From DATKXU01 sp035528905 (GTDB lineage Bacteria; Armatimonadota; UBA5829; DTJY01): a stretch of 64,000 bases of DNA. The stretch lies in contig DATKXU010000060.1 of the NCBI GenBank assembly GCA_035528905.1, positions 45,343-109,342 of the forward strand, given 5' to 3'. A program made the translations under genes and the position numbers. The notes beneath the pieces are model-generated. The model saw only the letters and a list, made by a program, of their open reading frames with translations. It did not search any database and had not been told where the DNA came from. Shown here piece by piece: positions 54,968-62,917 of this stretch (its first letter is position 1; each line of letters begins with the position of its first letter).

Positions 54968-55552
54968 ATGTCCTCTCTCACAGCCCTCCTAGAGTCGGCG
55001 ACGGCTTTGTTTATCGTGACGGATCCGCTCGGCCTTGTGCCGATCTTCATGGCTCTGACGCACGGTGCAACCCCGGATGAACGGCGTGCCATATTCGCGA
55101 GAGCTACGTTTGTCGGTTTCCTGCTAATCCTCCTCTTCACGTTCGCTGGCACCGGGATTCTGAGTCTCTTCGGCATAACTTTGAGCGACTTCAAGATTGC
55201 CGGTGGAATACTCCTCCTGGTCATTGCTCTTCGGATTGTAGGTGAGGCTCACTACGGCGAGGCGGGCCGTGGACGCCCAGGGGTGGTGCCTCTGGCGATC
55301 CCACTCCTCGTCGGTCCGGGAGCGATCACGACGACTATCGTCTTGATAGGGACATACGGGGTGTGGATTACCTTCAGCGCCGTAGTCCTAAGTTTTGCCC
55401 TCGCATTCCTCATATTCAGGTACGCCAGTACCTTCTACAGATACCTCGGGAAGACCGGTTCGGATGTCATCGCCAAGATAATGGGGATGCTCCTCGCTGC
55501 GATCGCGGTGAAGTTCATCCGTGAAGGTGTACAGAAAGTCTTCGGCATCTAG
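54968..55552 (+). CDS. marC: MarC-family integral membrane protein
   Basis: The protein has 194 aa with six TM segments. The start LFIVTDPLGLVPIFMALTHG and the repeated half-unit (PLAIPLLVGPGAITTTIVLIG, cut as LAIPLLVGPGAITTTIVL) show the inverted-repeat MarC/UPF0056 fold. The asparagine/proline motifs D-P and G-P-G are in the usual places. MarC proteins are membrane proteins of unsettled function once linked to multidrug resistance. Confidence 0.9.
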   Translation: MSSLTALLESATALFIVTDPLGLVPIFMALTHGATPDERRAIFARATFVGFLLILLFTFAGTGILSLFGITLSDFKIAGGILLLVIALRIVGEAHYGEAGRGRPGVVPLAIPLLVGPGAITTTIVLIGTYGVWITFSAVVLSFALAFLIFRYASTFYRYLGKTGSDVIAKIMGMLLAAIAVKFIREGVQKVFGI

Positions 55553-55786
55553 GCGGTCTGGCGGGGAATCACTGGCGCAGCGCCTCGCTTCCACATGAAG
55601 GTCCCGCGTCTGCCTCGCGCGTGGCTGATGGTTTACAGCGTTCGATTAGCGGGTAATGGTTTCGCGGCCACCGGTCGGAGCGCTCCCGTGCAAGCGAGTT
55701 CTCCGGAATCCTGGTGAGCCAACCCAGCCCGGGAAGTCCAGGCACTCGCACGGTCCTGCTAGGATGCCTGGGAGTGAGTATTTCAG

Positions 55787-56698
55787 GTGCGTCGAATCGG
55801 GATCATCGGCTCAGACATCGAACAGGATTGGTCCAGCACGGAGCTGTTGAAGGCGGCGAACGGTCTCGCTGTGGGCGTTGCTATTGATCCGATGTCGTTT
55901 GAGATTCGCGTGGACGGAGCGCCGTCCATCTGTGTTCAGGGCGATCCGGCGGATCTCTACGATGCGTTCATTGTCCGAAGCTTCAACCGAAGGGGCGAGA
56001 TAGACTACCAGTATGAAGTCTTCCAGCTTCTTGACAGGCAGGGCTGGCTCGTAGTGAACCGCCCGGACGGTCTCTCTCTGGCTGAAAGCAAGGCCCAGAC
56101 CACGTTCTATCTTGAAAGGGCGGGGCTGCCCGTCCCACGTACAGTGGTGACCCAGAGTGTGGACAAAGCCGCTGCCGCGGTTCGCGAGTTCGGGACAGCG
56201 GTGGTCAAGCCGCTCTACGGTTCGCATGGCATAGGCATCGAAAAGCTGGAGGTCGAGGGCTGCGAGAGACTGCTTCGTGCCTTTCTGGACAGGTACGGAG
56301 CGGTCTACGTGCAGGAGTTTATCTCGAATGGAGGCCGGGACATACGTGCCTTCGTCGTGGGCGATGAGATACCGGCGGCGATGTATAGGATTGCCCGCAA
56401 GGGGCAGTGGAAGGCGAATGTCTTTCAAGGGGCTGGCTGCCAGGCGTGCGAGTTGTCTGCCCGGCTTCGCGAGATCTGTCTGGAGGCGGCCAAGACTATC
56501 GGTCTGGACTACACCGGCGTGGATGTGGTTGACGGTCCGGACGGTCCCGTGATACTGGAAGTGAATGGCGCTCCGTCATGGTCCGGCCTGTTCGAAGCCA
56601 CTGGTCGGAACGTGGCGGTGGACGTGGTGAGCCATGTCCTGCGAATGCTCGATACGGGGCGATCCGCACGTCAGCCAGCGGCATTTCGATCGCAGTAA
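55787..56698 (+). CDS. RimK/LysX-type ATP-grasp ligase
   Basis: The protein has 303 aa with a GTG start. The ATP-grasp core has the nucleotide-binding loop TAVVKPLYGSHGIGI, the YVQEFISNGGRDIRAFVV strand pair, and the metal-binding GPVILEVNGAPSWSGL at the end. It matches RimK, LysX and MptN-like amino-acid ligases, which add glutamate or other amino acids to a carboxylate. The first third (residues 1-90) is an N-terminal PreATP-grasp domain. No partner gene identifies the substrate. Confidence 0.83.
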   Translation: MRRIGIIGSDIEQDWSSTELLKAANGLAVGVAIDPMSFEIRVDGAPSICVQGDPADLYDAFIVRSFNRRGEIDYQYEVFQLLDRQGWLVVNRPDGLSLAESKAQTTFYLERAGLPVPRTVVTQSVDKAAAAVREFGTAVVKPLYGSHGIGIEKLEVEGCERLLRAFLDRYGAVYVQEFISNGGRDIRAFVVGDEIPAAMYRIARKGQWKANVFQGAGCQACELSARLREICLEAAKTIGLDYTGVDVVDGPDGPVILEVNGAPSWSGLFEATGRNVAVDVVSHVLRMLDTGRSARQPAAFRSQ

Positions 56699-56810
56699 TG
56701 CCGTCAGTTGCCAAACCGTTTCTAGGCACGCATTGGAGGTAACTTCGTGCTTGCGGGATGTTTGGCACGATTAGCAATTGGTTATAACACGTCTGAGGAG
56801 GTGAACCGGT

Positions 56811-57059
56811 GTGCCAGGGGAAGGCAAGGGTGAGATGACAGTCGGTGAAGCCGGAAGGAGAGGCGGTCGGAAGACCGCCAGGACGCACGGCCATGAATTC
56901 TACGAGGAAATCGGTGCAAAGGGCGGGGAGCTCGGCGGCCCAAGGGGCGGGCGGGTCACAAGAGAAAGGCACGGCCACGGATTCTATGAGGAGATCGGCC
57001 GCAAGGGTGGCCAGAAGGTTAGGGAGCTTATCGAGGAAGGAAAGAGGGTAGGGGAGTGA
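56811..57059 (+). CDS. KGG-repeat stress protein 1
   Basis: The protein has 82 aa, GTG start, AGGAGG upstream. It is hydrophilic, rich in Gly, Lys and Glu. It contains two copies of a ~20-residue unit of the form HGHEFYEEIGAKGG and a KGGQKVRELIEEGKR end. This is the GsiB/Em-type (LEA group 1-like) repeat associated with desiccation and general stress. First member of a four-gene tandem family. Confidence 0.87.
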   Translation: MPGEGKGEMTVGEAGRRGGRKTARTHGHEFYEEIGAKGGELGGPRGGRVTRERHGHGFYEEIGRKGGQKVRELIEEGKRVGE

Positions 57060-57134
57060 GTCCCTCTGGCCGTCTGGACGGCTTAGACATGACCCGACCA
57101 GGGTCCGAGCAGCACTAGGTAGGAGGTGAGACGA

Positions 57135-57299
57135 ATGGCCAAGGAGAAGAAGGGCGCGATGACCGTAAGCGAGGCCGGCAGAAAGGGTGGGGAGACCACC
57201 AGCAGCAGGTACGGCCACGAGTTTTACGAGGAGATAGGCCACAAGGGTGGCCAGAAGGTCAAGAGGCTGATCGAAGAGGGCAAGAAGGCCGCCGGGTAA
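57135..57299 (+). CDS. KGG-repeat stress protein 2 (single repeat)
   Basis: The protein has 54 aa; the AGGAGG is present seven to eight bases before the ATG at 57135. It reads MTVSEAGRKGG, then one YGHEFYEEIGHKGG unit and KVKRLIEEGKK. It is the shortest member and is easily overlooked. Confidence 0.82.
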   Translation: MAKEKKGAMTVSEAGRKGGETTSSRYGHEFYEEIGHKGGQKVKRLIEEGKKAAG

Positions 57300-57402
57300 T
57301 GATAGGCTTGCCTCATGTCACCAGTATACGGCGAGAGGGCAGGCGGGACAGGATCCCGCCAGCACGGCTGGAAGTTGCCCGTAGTACGAGGAGGTGAGCT
57401 GC

Positions 57403-57633
57403 GTGCGAGAAGGCAAGGGCGGTATGACAGTAAGCGAGGCGGGACGAAGAGGCGGCAAGCGTACCGCCGAAACACATGGCCACGACTTCTATGAGGACAT
57501 CGGCAGAAAGGGCGGCCAGACGACGAGCGGGAAATACGGAACGCCATTCTACGAGGAGATAGGTCATAAGGGCGGCCAGAGGGTCAAGGAACTCATCGAA
57601 GAGGGCAAGAAGGCTGCTGGCGGCTCGCGCTAG
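57403..57633 (+). CDS. KGG-repeat stress protein 3
   Basis: The protein has 76 aa from the GTG at 57403, with AGGAGG eight to nine bases upstream; another in-frame GTG at 57394 lies too close to that site. It carries MTVSEAGRRGGKRT, then two repeat units (HGHDFYEDIGRKGG and YGTPFYEEIGHKGG) and the common KVKELIEEGKK-like end. It shares the 5'-terminal organisation of its sisters. Confidence 0.85.
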   Translation: MREGKGGMTVSEAGRRGGKRTAETHGHDFYEDIGRKGGQTTSGKYGTPFYEEIGHKGGQRVKELIEEGKKAAGGSR

Positions 57634-57639
57634 GACTGT

Positions 57640-57727
57640 GGGACCGGCGCACGGCACGACCCGCAAGTTGCATGAGGAGATAAGCGACCAGGGCGGCTAG
57701 AAGTCGAAAGCTCAGTTGAGGCGCGCG
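57640..57727 (+). pseudogene. Decayed fifth KGG-repeat copy
   Basis: Between the third and fourth KGG genes, one frame reads TTRKLHEEISDQGG and then hits a TAG where the intact sisters have the glutamine codon of KGGQK. The following codons (KSKAQLRRAR) still resemble KVKELIERGK. The fit is to a single C-terminal unit, without a start codon or ribosome site, so this is a relic of an extra tandem copy. Confidence 0.6.
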
Positions 57728-57796
57728 AGATCGTGGTTTGAGGTGGCAGCAAGTCTGCCGGGCAATAGTGAATGAGGATGAAAGGAGGTGCGTTGA

Positions 57797-58081
57797 ATGG
57801 CTGCTGAGAAGAAGGGTGCAATGACCGTGAGCGAGGCCGGGAAGCGTGGTGGGGAGACCACCAGCAGCAGGTACGGCCACGGGTTCTACGAGAATATCGG
57901 TAAGAAGGGCGGCAAGACTACCAGCGAGCGCTATGGTTCTCCTTTCTATGAGGAGATAGGCGCGAAGGGTGGCCAAACCACCAGCAAGAAGTACGGTCAC
58001 GAGTTCTATGAGGAGATAGGCCACAAGGGTGGCCAGAAAGTCAAGGAACTCATCGAGCGCGGCAAGGCCGGAGCTGGCTAG
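57797..58081 (+). CDS. KGG-repeat stress protein 4 (three repeats)
   Basis: The protein has 94 aa, AGGAGG before the ATG at 57797. It has MTVSEAGKRGG, then three consecutive units (YGHGFYENIGKKGG, YGSPFYEEIGAKGG, YGHEFYEEIGHKGG) and KVKELIERGKAG. The repeat number grows by tandem duplication across the four genes (1 to 3). These proteins are probably disordered when dissolved and protect against dehydration. Confidence 0.87.
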   Translation: MAAEKKGAMTVSEAGKRGGETTSSRYGHGFYENIGKKGGKTTSERYGSPFYEEIGAKGGQTTSKKYGHEFYEEIGHKGGQKVKELIERGKAGAG

Positions 58082-58101
58082 GACGATAGGCTCGAAGAGA
58101 C

Positions 58102-58152
58102 ACGGCATCCCACCGCTGCAACAGCGTGCCGGGGTGCCGCTTGTCTTTTCTG
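58102..58152 (+). terminator. Terminator after the KGG cluster
   Basis: An outer stem GGCATCCC/GGGGTGCC (one G-U pair) encloses a small CGCTG-CAA-CAGCG hairpin and is followed by CTTGTCTTTTC. Confidence 0.6.
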
Positions 58153-58172
58153 TCTGGACACGGCGAATAGCG

Positions 58173-58622
58173 CTATCGAGATGGCTTTAAAGGCCGGCCT
58201 TTTTCGTGGGAGAACTTCTTGACCATGCGGATGCGGGCGCCCCTCGGCGTATGACACACTCTCACGTTGTCCATGAGGTGGTAGATCAACCTCAGGCCCC
58301 GGCCGCGCTCGTCCATCAAGTCCTGCCGGCACTCGGACTCAGGCAGGTCAAAGCCCGGGCCTTCATCACGAACATCTATCGTGAGCTTGTCGTCCGCAAT
58401 CCTGCACACTACCACTATAGCGTTCGTCTTTTGCTCGGGACTGCCATATTCTAGTGCGTTGGTCAGGGCCTCTGCAACGGACAGCTCGATGTCTTCTGCC
58501 ACGTCTGCTGAGAATCCGAGACTGTATGCAATAGAATGGATTGCCTGCCGGACGCCGGATACGTATTTGGGATCGCTGGGTATCCTCATCCGGACTACCT
58601 CGCCCTGCGGCGCGGCTGCCAT
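58173..58622 (-). CDS. rsbW: RsbW-type serine/anti-sigma kinase (HATPase_c_2)
   Basis: The protein has 149 aa from the ATG at 58622; the longer frame to 58718 lacks a ribosome-binding site. It has the GHKL ATP-binding motifs: N-box in VAEALTNALEYG, G1 in VRDEGPGFDLP and G2 in ERGRGLRLIYHLMD. The fold is that of RsbW and SpoIIAB, which phosphorylate an antagonist protein and bind a sigma factor. The partner antagonist (RsbV) and sigma factor are not adjacent. The nearby KGG stress genes, which are typical sigma-B targets in Bacillus, make a stress regulon plausible. Confidence 0.85.
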   Translation of the reverse strand: MAAAPQGEVVRMRIPSDPKYVSGVRQAIHSIAYSLGFSADVAEDIELSVAEALTNALEYGSPEQKTNAIVVVCRIADDKLTIDVRDEGPGFDLPESECRQDLMDERGRGLRLIYHLMDNVRVCHTPRGARIRMVKKFSHEKGRPLKPSR

Positions 58623-58714
58623 CTTGCGTTCACCCCTTAGACCTCTTGAGTACCAAGTTCGTTCATAATCTCTTTTACCCAAGCCAGGTAAACTCAAAAC
58701 CTTACTGAATGGGC

Positions 58715-59800
58715 TCAACCGATGGCAATCCTACGCTTGGCTGTGTCTTTGGTCCGTTTAATCTGTTCGTCAGTAAGCGCCTTCTCGAAGCTGCGGAAAC
58801 CGGCCAACCTAAAGCCATGTTTCTTGGCTAGCGCTGAGATCTCCTCGACCTGCTCCACGCTCACCTCCTTGCCGAGCGTGAAGCTCTCATAGCGGCCTTC
58901 GAGGGCCAGCATCATGGTTTCCGACATGCACGCATATGCCGTCTTCGGCGGAAAGCCGAAGTTGAAATTGAACTCGACATCTCCGGGGACCGCCACGACT
59001 CCGCCTTCGATTACCAGCACGTCGTCGCGCTCCTTTGCAACCTGGGTCGAGACATCCCTGGGGCGAGCGATATCGCACACGACGGCGCCCGGCTTTATGT
59101 CTGCCGGGTGTATTATTGCACTGACGGCGCTGGTGGAGGAAACGACGATATCCGCGTCCGCGATCCCGGTGCGAACGTCAGTGTGCAGCCTCACGATCGC
59201 ATTGCATTCGGCGGTTATCTCTGCAGCGGCCTTGTTTAGTTGCTCCAGTCCGAGATCGACCAGGTTGATCTCGGAGACCTGCCGCGCCAGAATCTTGGCG
59301 CATGTGCGGCCGATGGAGCCTGCTGCGCCTACGACGGCGGCTCTTGCCTTGGATAGGTCAATATCCATCATGGCCGCCGCTCTTAGTGCCCCTTCAATCC
59401 CCGTGGCTATGGTGTAGCTGTTCCCGGTCGTGACCGCGATGTCCACGTTCTTTGCGATTGTGATGCCCCCGTCGCCGACAACGGAGGTGAAAGCCCCCAG
59501 GCCGACAATGCACGCCCCAAGCTCTTGGGCGGTGCGCGCGGCCTGTATGATCTTCTCCAGTACCAACTCCACAGGGAGCGCCATCATCTGGCGAGCGGTG
59601 AGCGGACACCCGATGAACCAGCCTTCGGCCTCCGCGCCGGTGAGTGATTTGACGCCGGTTATGTGTGAAACCATCATCGGTGCTTTATATTTGAACCCCC
59701 ATTCGATGACACTTTCCGGGAGATACCTCACAAACGGATATTTCCGCGCCAAGTCCGGTCTGGCTTCCAAAGGGTGAACTATGAAGGCAAACTTCTCCAC
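58715..59800 (-). CDS. Acyl-ACP reductase-like NAD(P)-binding protein
   Basis: The protein has 361 aa. It aligns by eye with the cyanobacterial long-chain acyl-[acyl-carrier-protein] reductase: an N-terminal region with VKSLTGAEAEGWFIGCPLTAR, TTGNSYTIATGIEGALRAA, the Rossmann motif VVGAAGSIGRTCAKIL, and the C-terminal TAYACMSETMMLALEGRYESFTLG. Cys291 in YAC matches the acylated cysteine of the cyanobacterial enzyme (Cys294 in the Synechococcus enzyme, by position). The partner aldehyde-deformylating oxygenase gene is absent here, so the product would be an aldehyde or alcohol. Substrate is inferred only. Confidence 0.77.
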   Translation of the reverse strand: MEKFAFIVHPLEARPDLARKYPFVRYLPESVIEWGFKYKAPMMVSHITGVKSLTGAEAEGWFIGCPLTARQMMALPVELVLEKIIQAARTAQELGACIVGLGAFTSVVGDGGITIAKNVDIAVTTGNSYTIATGIEGALRAAAMMDIDLSKARAAVVGAAGSIGRTCAKILARQVSEINLVDLGLEQLNKAAAEITAECNAIVRLHTDVRTGIADADIVVSSTSAVSAIIHPADIKPGAVVCDIARPRDVSTQVAKERDDVLVIEGGVVAVPGDVEFNFNFGFPPKTAYACMSETMMLALEGRYESFTLGKEVSVEQVEEISALAKKHGFRLAGFRSFEKALTDEQIKRTKDTAKRRIAIG

Positions 59801-59854
59801 TTGCTGCTCCTTGTCGCCTCAAAGTCACTAGTCTACAGTATCTGCGCCGGTTCC

Positions 59855-60811
59855 TCAGGTGCGGATCTCCGCCAAAGCATCTTCCATCTCGGCAAGGCAC
59901 GCTGCTTGAGCGGCCCGGCTCCGTACTGCAGCAGCGCCTGGAATTCCCTTGACATACCAGGCTATCTGGCCCCTCATTTCACGTACGGCACGCTCCTGTC
60001 CAAGCATTTGCACCATCAGGCGCAAGTGCTCGCGCGCCGTTTGGATTCTTTCGATGCGTGATGGCTCCGGCAGCAGCTCTGCGGTCTCCAGGAAATGAGC
60101 CGTCCGACGGAAGATCCACGGATTGCCGAGGGCACCGCGGCCGATCATGACGGCGTCGCAGCCCGTTTCGTCGAACATCCGCTTTGCATCTGCAGGCGAC
60201 CTGACATCGCCGTTCCCAATTACCGGAATGCCGATCGCGCGTTTGGCCTCTCCGATGATCTTCCAATCGGCGCTTCCTGAATAGCCTTGAGCCGCGGTCC
60301 GCCCGTGTATGCAGATGGCGGAGACGCCGACGTCTTCCGCAATCCTGGCGACCTCCACAGCCGTTAATGTACGCTCGTCCGGCCCCTTGCGGGTCTTGAC
60401 TGTGACCGGAATGCTCACTGCCCGAACGACCGCCGCCATGACCCTGCGTGCAGTTTGAAGGTCCTCGATCAAACCGGCGCCCGCCCCAGTCTTCTTAACC
60501 TTGGGTACAGGGCATCCGACGTTTATGTCTACGATATCCGCGCCCGCGGCCTCGACCATCCCTGCCGCAGCGGCCATCACATGTGCATCCGCCCCGAATA
60601 TCTGCACAGCGACGGGCCTCTCTTCGGGAGTCCAGTCGAACATGCTCAGCGTCCTGGGATTGCGATAGTGAATCCCGTAGCTGCTGATCATGTCCGTGCA
60701 GACGAGCCCGGCGCCGAATCGCTTGCATATCAGCCGGAAGGAATGATTCGTCACACCGGCCATGGGTGCCAGAACGACCGGGGGAGCAATCTCAATGCAT
60801 CCTATTCGCAT
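59855..60811 (-). CDS. dusB: tRNA-dihydrouridine synthase
   Basis: The protein has 318 aa. The flavin-binding TIM barrel starts with IGCIEIAPPVVLAPMAGVTNHSFR. The catalytic cysteine lies in DINVGCPVPKV, and RKG, GNGDVRSPADAKRMFDETGCDAVMIGRGALGNPWIF are standard. It reduces uridines in tRNA D-loops. The DusB assignment is by general resemblance. Confidence 0.93.
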   Translation of the reverse strand: MRIGCIEIAPPVVLAPMAGVTNHSFRLICKRFGAGLVCTDMISSYGIHYRNPRTLSMFDWTPEERPVAVQIFGADAHVMAAAAGMVEAAGADIVDINVGCPVPKVKKTGAGAGLIEDLQTARRVMAAVVRAVSIPVTVKTRKGPDERTLTAVEVARIAEDVGVSAICIHGRTAAQGYSGSADWKIIGEAKRAIGIPVIGNGDVRSPADAKRMFDETGCDAVMIGRGALGNPWIFRRTAHFLETAELLPEPSRIERIQTAREHLRLMVQMLGQERAVREMRGQIAWYVKGIPGAAAVRSRAAQAACLAEMEDALAEIRT

Positions 60812-60875
60812 CTTTGAGAGCCTAGACCCTGGAGTTCGGGAAAGTCTGGGAGTCCCAGGGTGTAATGTCCGACGT

Positions 60876-61646
60876 CTAAGGGTTACGCCTCTTCTCCCAC
60901 ATGAGCCTGAGCCCTTCGAGGGTCAGAAGCGGATTGACGACCTGTATAGTTCGGCTCTCGGCGGCGATCAGTTCTGCGAGACCGCCGGTTGCGATGACCT
61001 TCGCCTCTTCACCTAACTCCTGCCGGAATCTGGACACGATCTCGTCCACCTGCCCCGCAAAGCCGTATATGATTCCCGCCTGCATGCTCGTTTCGGTTGT
61101 CGTGCCTATGGGAGTGGGCGGGCGAACCAGGTCAATCCTGGGCAATCTGGCGGCAGCGCGGAAGAGCGCCTCCATCGAGGTCGCGATGCCCGGCGCAATC
61201 GCCCCTCCCAGGTACTCGCCGGTCGCGGAGACGGCATCGAACGTTGTGGCGGTCCCGAAATCAACGATTACCGCAGGGCCGCCGTACAGCGCGAACGCCG
61301 CGACGGCGTTCGCGATCCGGTCTGCGCCTACGCCAGATTTGGGTTCGTAATGGATTGTGATTCCCGTTTGCTTCTCAGGGTCAACGACATAAGGCTCTAT
61401 GCTAAGGAACTTCCGACAGGTCTCGAGTAAGGCGGACATGGTGGGAGGGACTACGTTCGAGATGGCGATGCCTTCGATGTCTTCGAAGCTCAGGCCGGCG
61501 TAGGTGAGCAAGTCGTGGAGAAGCATTCCGTACTCATCGGCTGTGCGCCCAAGTTGCGTTCGGATGCGCCAGTCGGCCACAAGTGCGGCATCCGTGTAGA
61601 CACCGAGAGCGATATTCGTGTTCCCGACGTCAATGGCAAGAAGCAT
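60876..61646 (-). CDS. coaX: Type III pantothenate kinase
   Basis: The protein has 256 aa. The ASKHA-fold P-loop LLAIDVGNTNIALGV starts the protein, and VIVDFGTATTFDAVSATGEYLGGAIAPGI (cut as VDFGTATTFD and GEYLGGAIAPG) is the CoaX signature. It catalyses the first step of CoA synthesis and is insensitive to CoA feedback. The gene begins shortly upstream of the dus gene on the same strand. Confidence 0.95.
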   Translation of the reverse strand: MLLAIDVGNTNIALGVYTDAALVADWRIRTQLGRTADEYGMLLHDLLTYAGLSFEDIEGIAISNVVPPTMSALLETCRKFLSIEPYVVDPEKQTGITIHYEPKSGVGADRIANAVAAFALYGGPAVIVDFGTATTFDAVSATGEYLGGAIAPGIATSMEALFRAAARLPRIDLVRPPTPIGTTTETSMQAGIIYGFAGQVDEIVSRFRQELGEEAKVIATGGLAELIAAESRTIQVVNPLLTLEGLRLMWEKRRNP

Positions 61647-61862
61647 GAGATTTCAGCTTTCAGCAGTCAGTCCGCCAGCAGCGAGTAAGCTGGTTCAACA
61701 CGCGGGGTTGATAAGCCATTTGAATGCGCTAGCCCTGTCATGGTCGAGCTTTGCTGCTGGATCCCTAGACCCCTAGGTTACAGCCCAATGGTAGCATAGG
61801 AGCAACAGGCGAGTCAATTGGACTGGGGACGAAGCGTACTTATGAGTCCGGTACGCAGCAAA

Positions 61863-61888
61863 AAGGGCCGTCCGGGTGGACGGCCCTT
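61863..61888 (-). terminator. Terminator after the CAP-domain gene
   Basis: The arms AAGGGCCGTCC and GGACGGCCCTT pair perfectly over a 4-nt loop. On the minus strand they are followed by five T residues (complement of AAAAA at 61860-61864), a textbook rho-independent terminator for the gene at 61915-62427. Confidence 0.9.
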
Positions 61889-61914
61889 GTCACGCTTAAT
61901 GATCGCACGGGCGT

Positions 61915-62427
61915 TTAGTCTGCCTTGGCCAGGAATGTCTGGGTCACGTACAGCTCGCCTCTTGGATTGACATATGCTCCCACGCCGATGCGCTGATACC
62001 TGCCCTCGAGTATGTTTGCTCGATGGCCCTGGCTGTTCATGAGCGCCGCGTGTCCACGCTCGATATCCACGATGGAGCAATAGACTAAGTTCTCGCCCAC
62101 CAGTGCCCATGACGGCCTTCCGTTTTCAGCGGCCAGGTATCGGTCCATCGGTGTCTGCATCCCGGGAGTTGGAGAGGTATGCGAGAAATAGTGCTTGTCG
62201 CCCATCTCTCTGCTGTGCTTGCGCGCCACCTCTATCAGAAGCGGATCAATGGTCAACTGTGAGAGTCCACGGCCCGCCCGTTCCTTGTTTACCAGCTCGA
62301 CGAACTTTAGCTCCTCCTGAGTCATAACAAAGCTCTGATACATGGCTGGCGGCTGAGTGGTGACGGTTGTGGATGTCACATTGCTAACGGTTGCCAGTAG
62401 ACCCAAGAACAGTGACAGCTTGACCAT
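61915..62427 (-). CDS. CAP/SCP-domain secreted protein
   Basis: The protein has 170 aa. An N-terminal signal peptide (LSLFLGLLATVSNVTS) precedes the CAP domain: ELVNKERAGRGLSQLTIDPLL, HSREMGDKHYFSHTSP, WALVGENL, MNSQGHRANILEGRYQRIGVG and LYVTQTFL. The usual His and Glu residues of the CAP pocket are present. Bacterial SCP proteins are extracytoplasmic with unknown ligands. Confidence 0.9.
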   Translation of the reverse strand: MVKLSLFLGLLATVSNVTSTTVTTQPPAMYQSFVMTQEELKFVELVNKERAGRGLSQLTIDPLLIEVARKHSREMGDKHYFSHTSPTPGMQTPMDRYLAAENGRPSWALVGENLVYCSIVDIERGHAALMNSQGHRANILEGRYQRIGVGAYVNPRGELYVTQTFLAKAD

Positions 62428-62652
62428 TTGTGCCTCCCACGCTCCGCCGTACAGAGCGTTGTCAGTGTTATCCTTCCATACTTCGCCGCCGGATTGTTAT
62501 GGAAATTCGGCGGCCGGATAGCAGGACGGCGGGATGGTCATTGTAGCAGAGGGAGGCATACCTGTCAAGCTATCATATTGTGCCCGTCACTCTCCGGCGG
62601 CGTATCGAGTCGGACGCACAGCCCCTTGGCATAGCTGCCGGACGAATGGGGG

Positions 62653-62681
62653 TTTACAAGGCTGCTCGGCTGTGGTATCAT
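62653..62681 (+). promoter_or_regulatory. Promoter for the TPP riboswitch-thi4 transcript
   Basis: TTTACA (62653-62658) and TATCAT (62676-62681) are separated by 17 bases, and the aptamer begins ten bases downstream. Confidence 0.7.
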
Positions 62682-62690
62682 ATCGTGGAT

Positions 62691-62787
62691 CGCTGGGGGT
62701 GCTGGTTGAGTACAGCTGAGAGAAGCGACGTGTTATCGCTTCATCCCTTTGAACCTGATCCGGTTAGTACCGGCGTAGGGAATGCGG
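62691..62787 (+). ncRNA. TPP riboswitch (THI element)
   Basis: The hallmark aptamer strings are present in order: GGGGGTGC at the 5' side, GCTGAGA, CCCTTTGAACCTGATC and GGTTAGTACCGGCGTAGGGA. A hairpin ATCTCC-TGAACTC-GGAGAT follows at about 62789-62807. Its CTCCTG can pair with the CAGGAG of the thi4 ribosome-binding site at about 62907-62912. Control could therefore be translational; no U-run terminator follows the aptamer. Confidence 0.93.
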
Positions 62788-62917
62788 AAATCTCCTGAAC
62801 TCGGAGATGTCCTCGTGCTCAGCGCGGTTCGTGCTTCTAGCGCGACTCGCGGCCTGCTGATCTTCAACTCCCCAAGCTGAACTGTTTTTCGCGTAACAAA
62901 TCACCCAGGAGGTTGCA

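Noticed and set aside
56762..56788. Possible promoter upstream of the first KGG gene (TTGGCA and TATAAC)
   Set aside because: The spacing is only 15 bases and the boxes are imperfect; not strong enough to list as a promoter.
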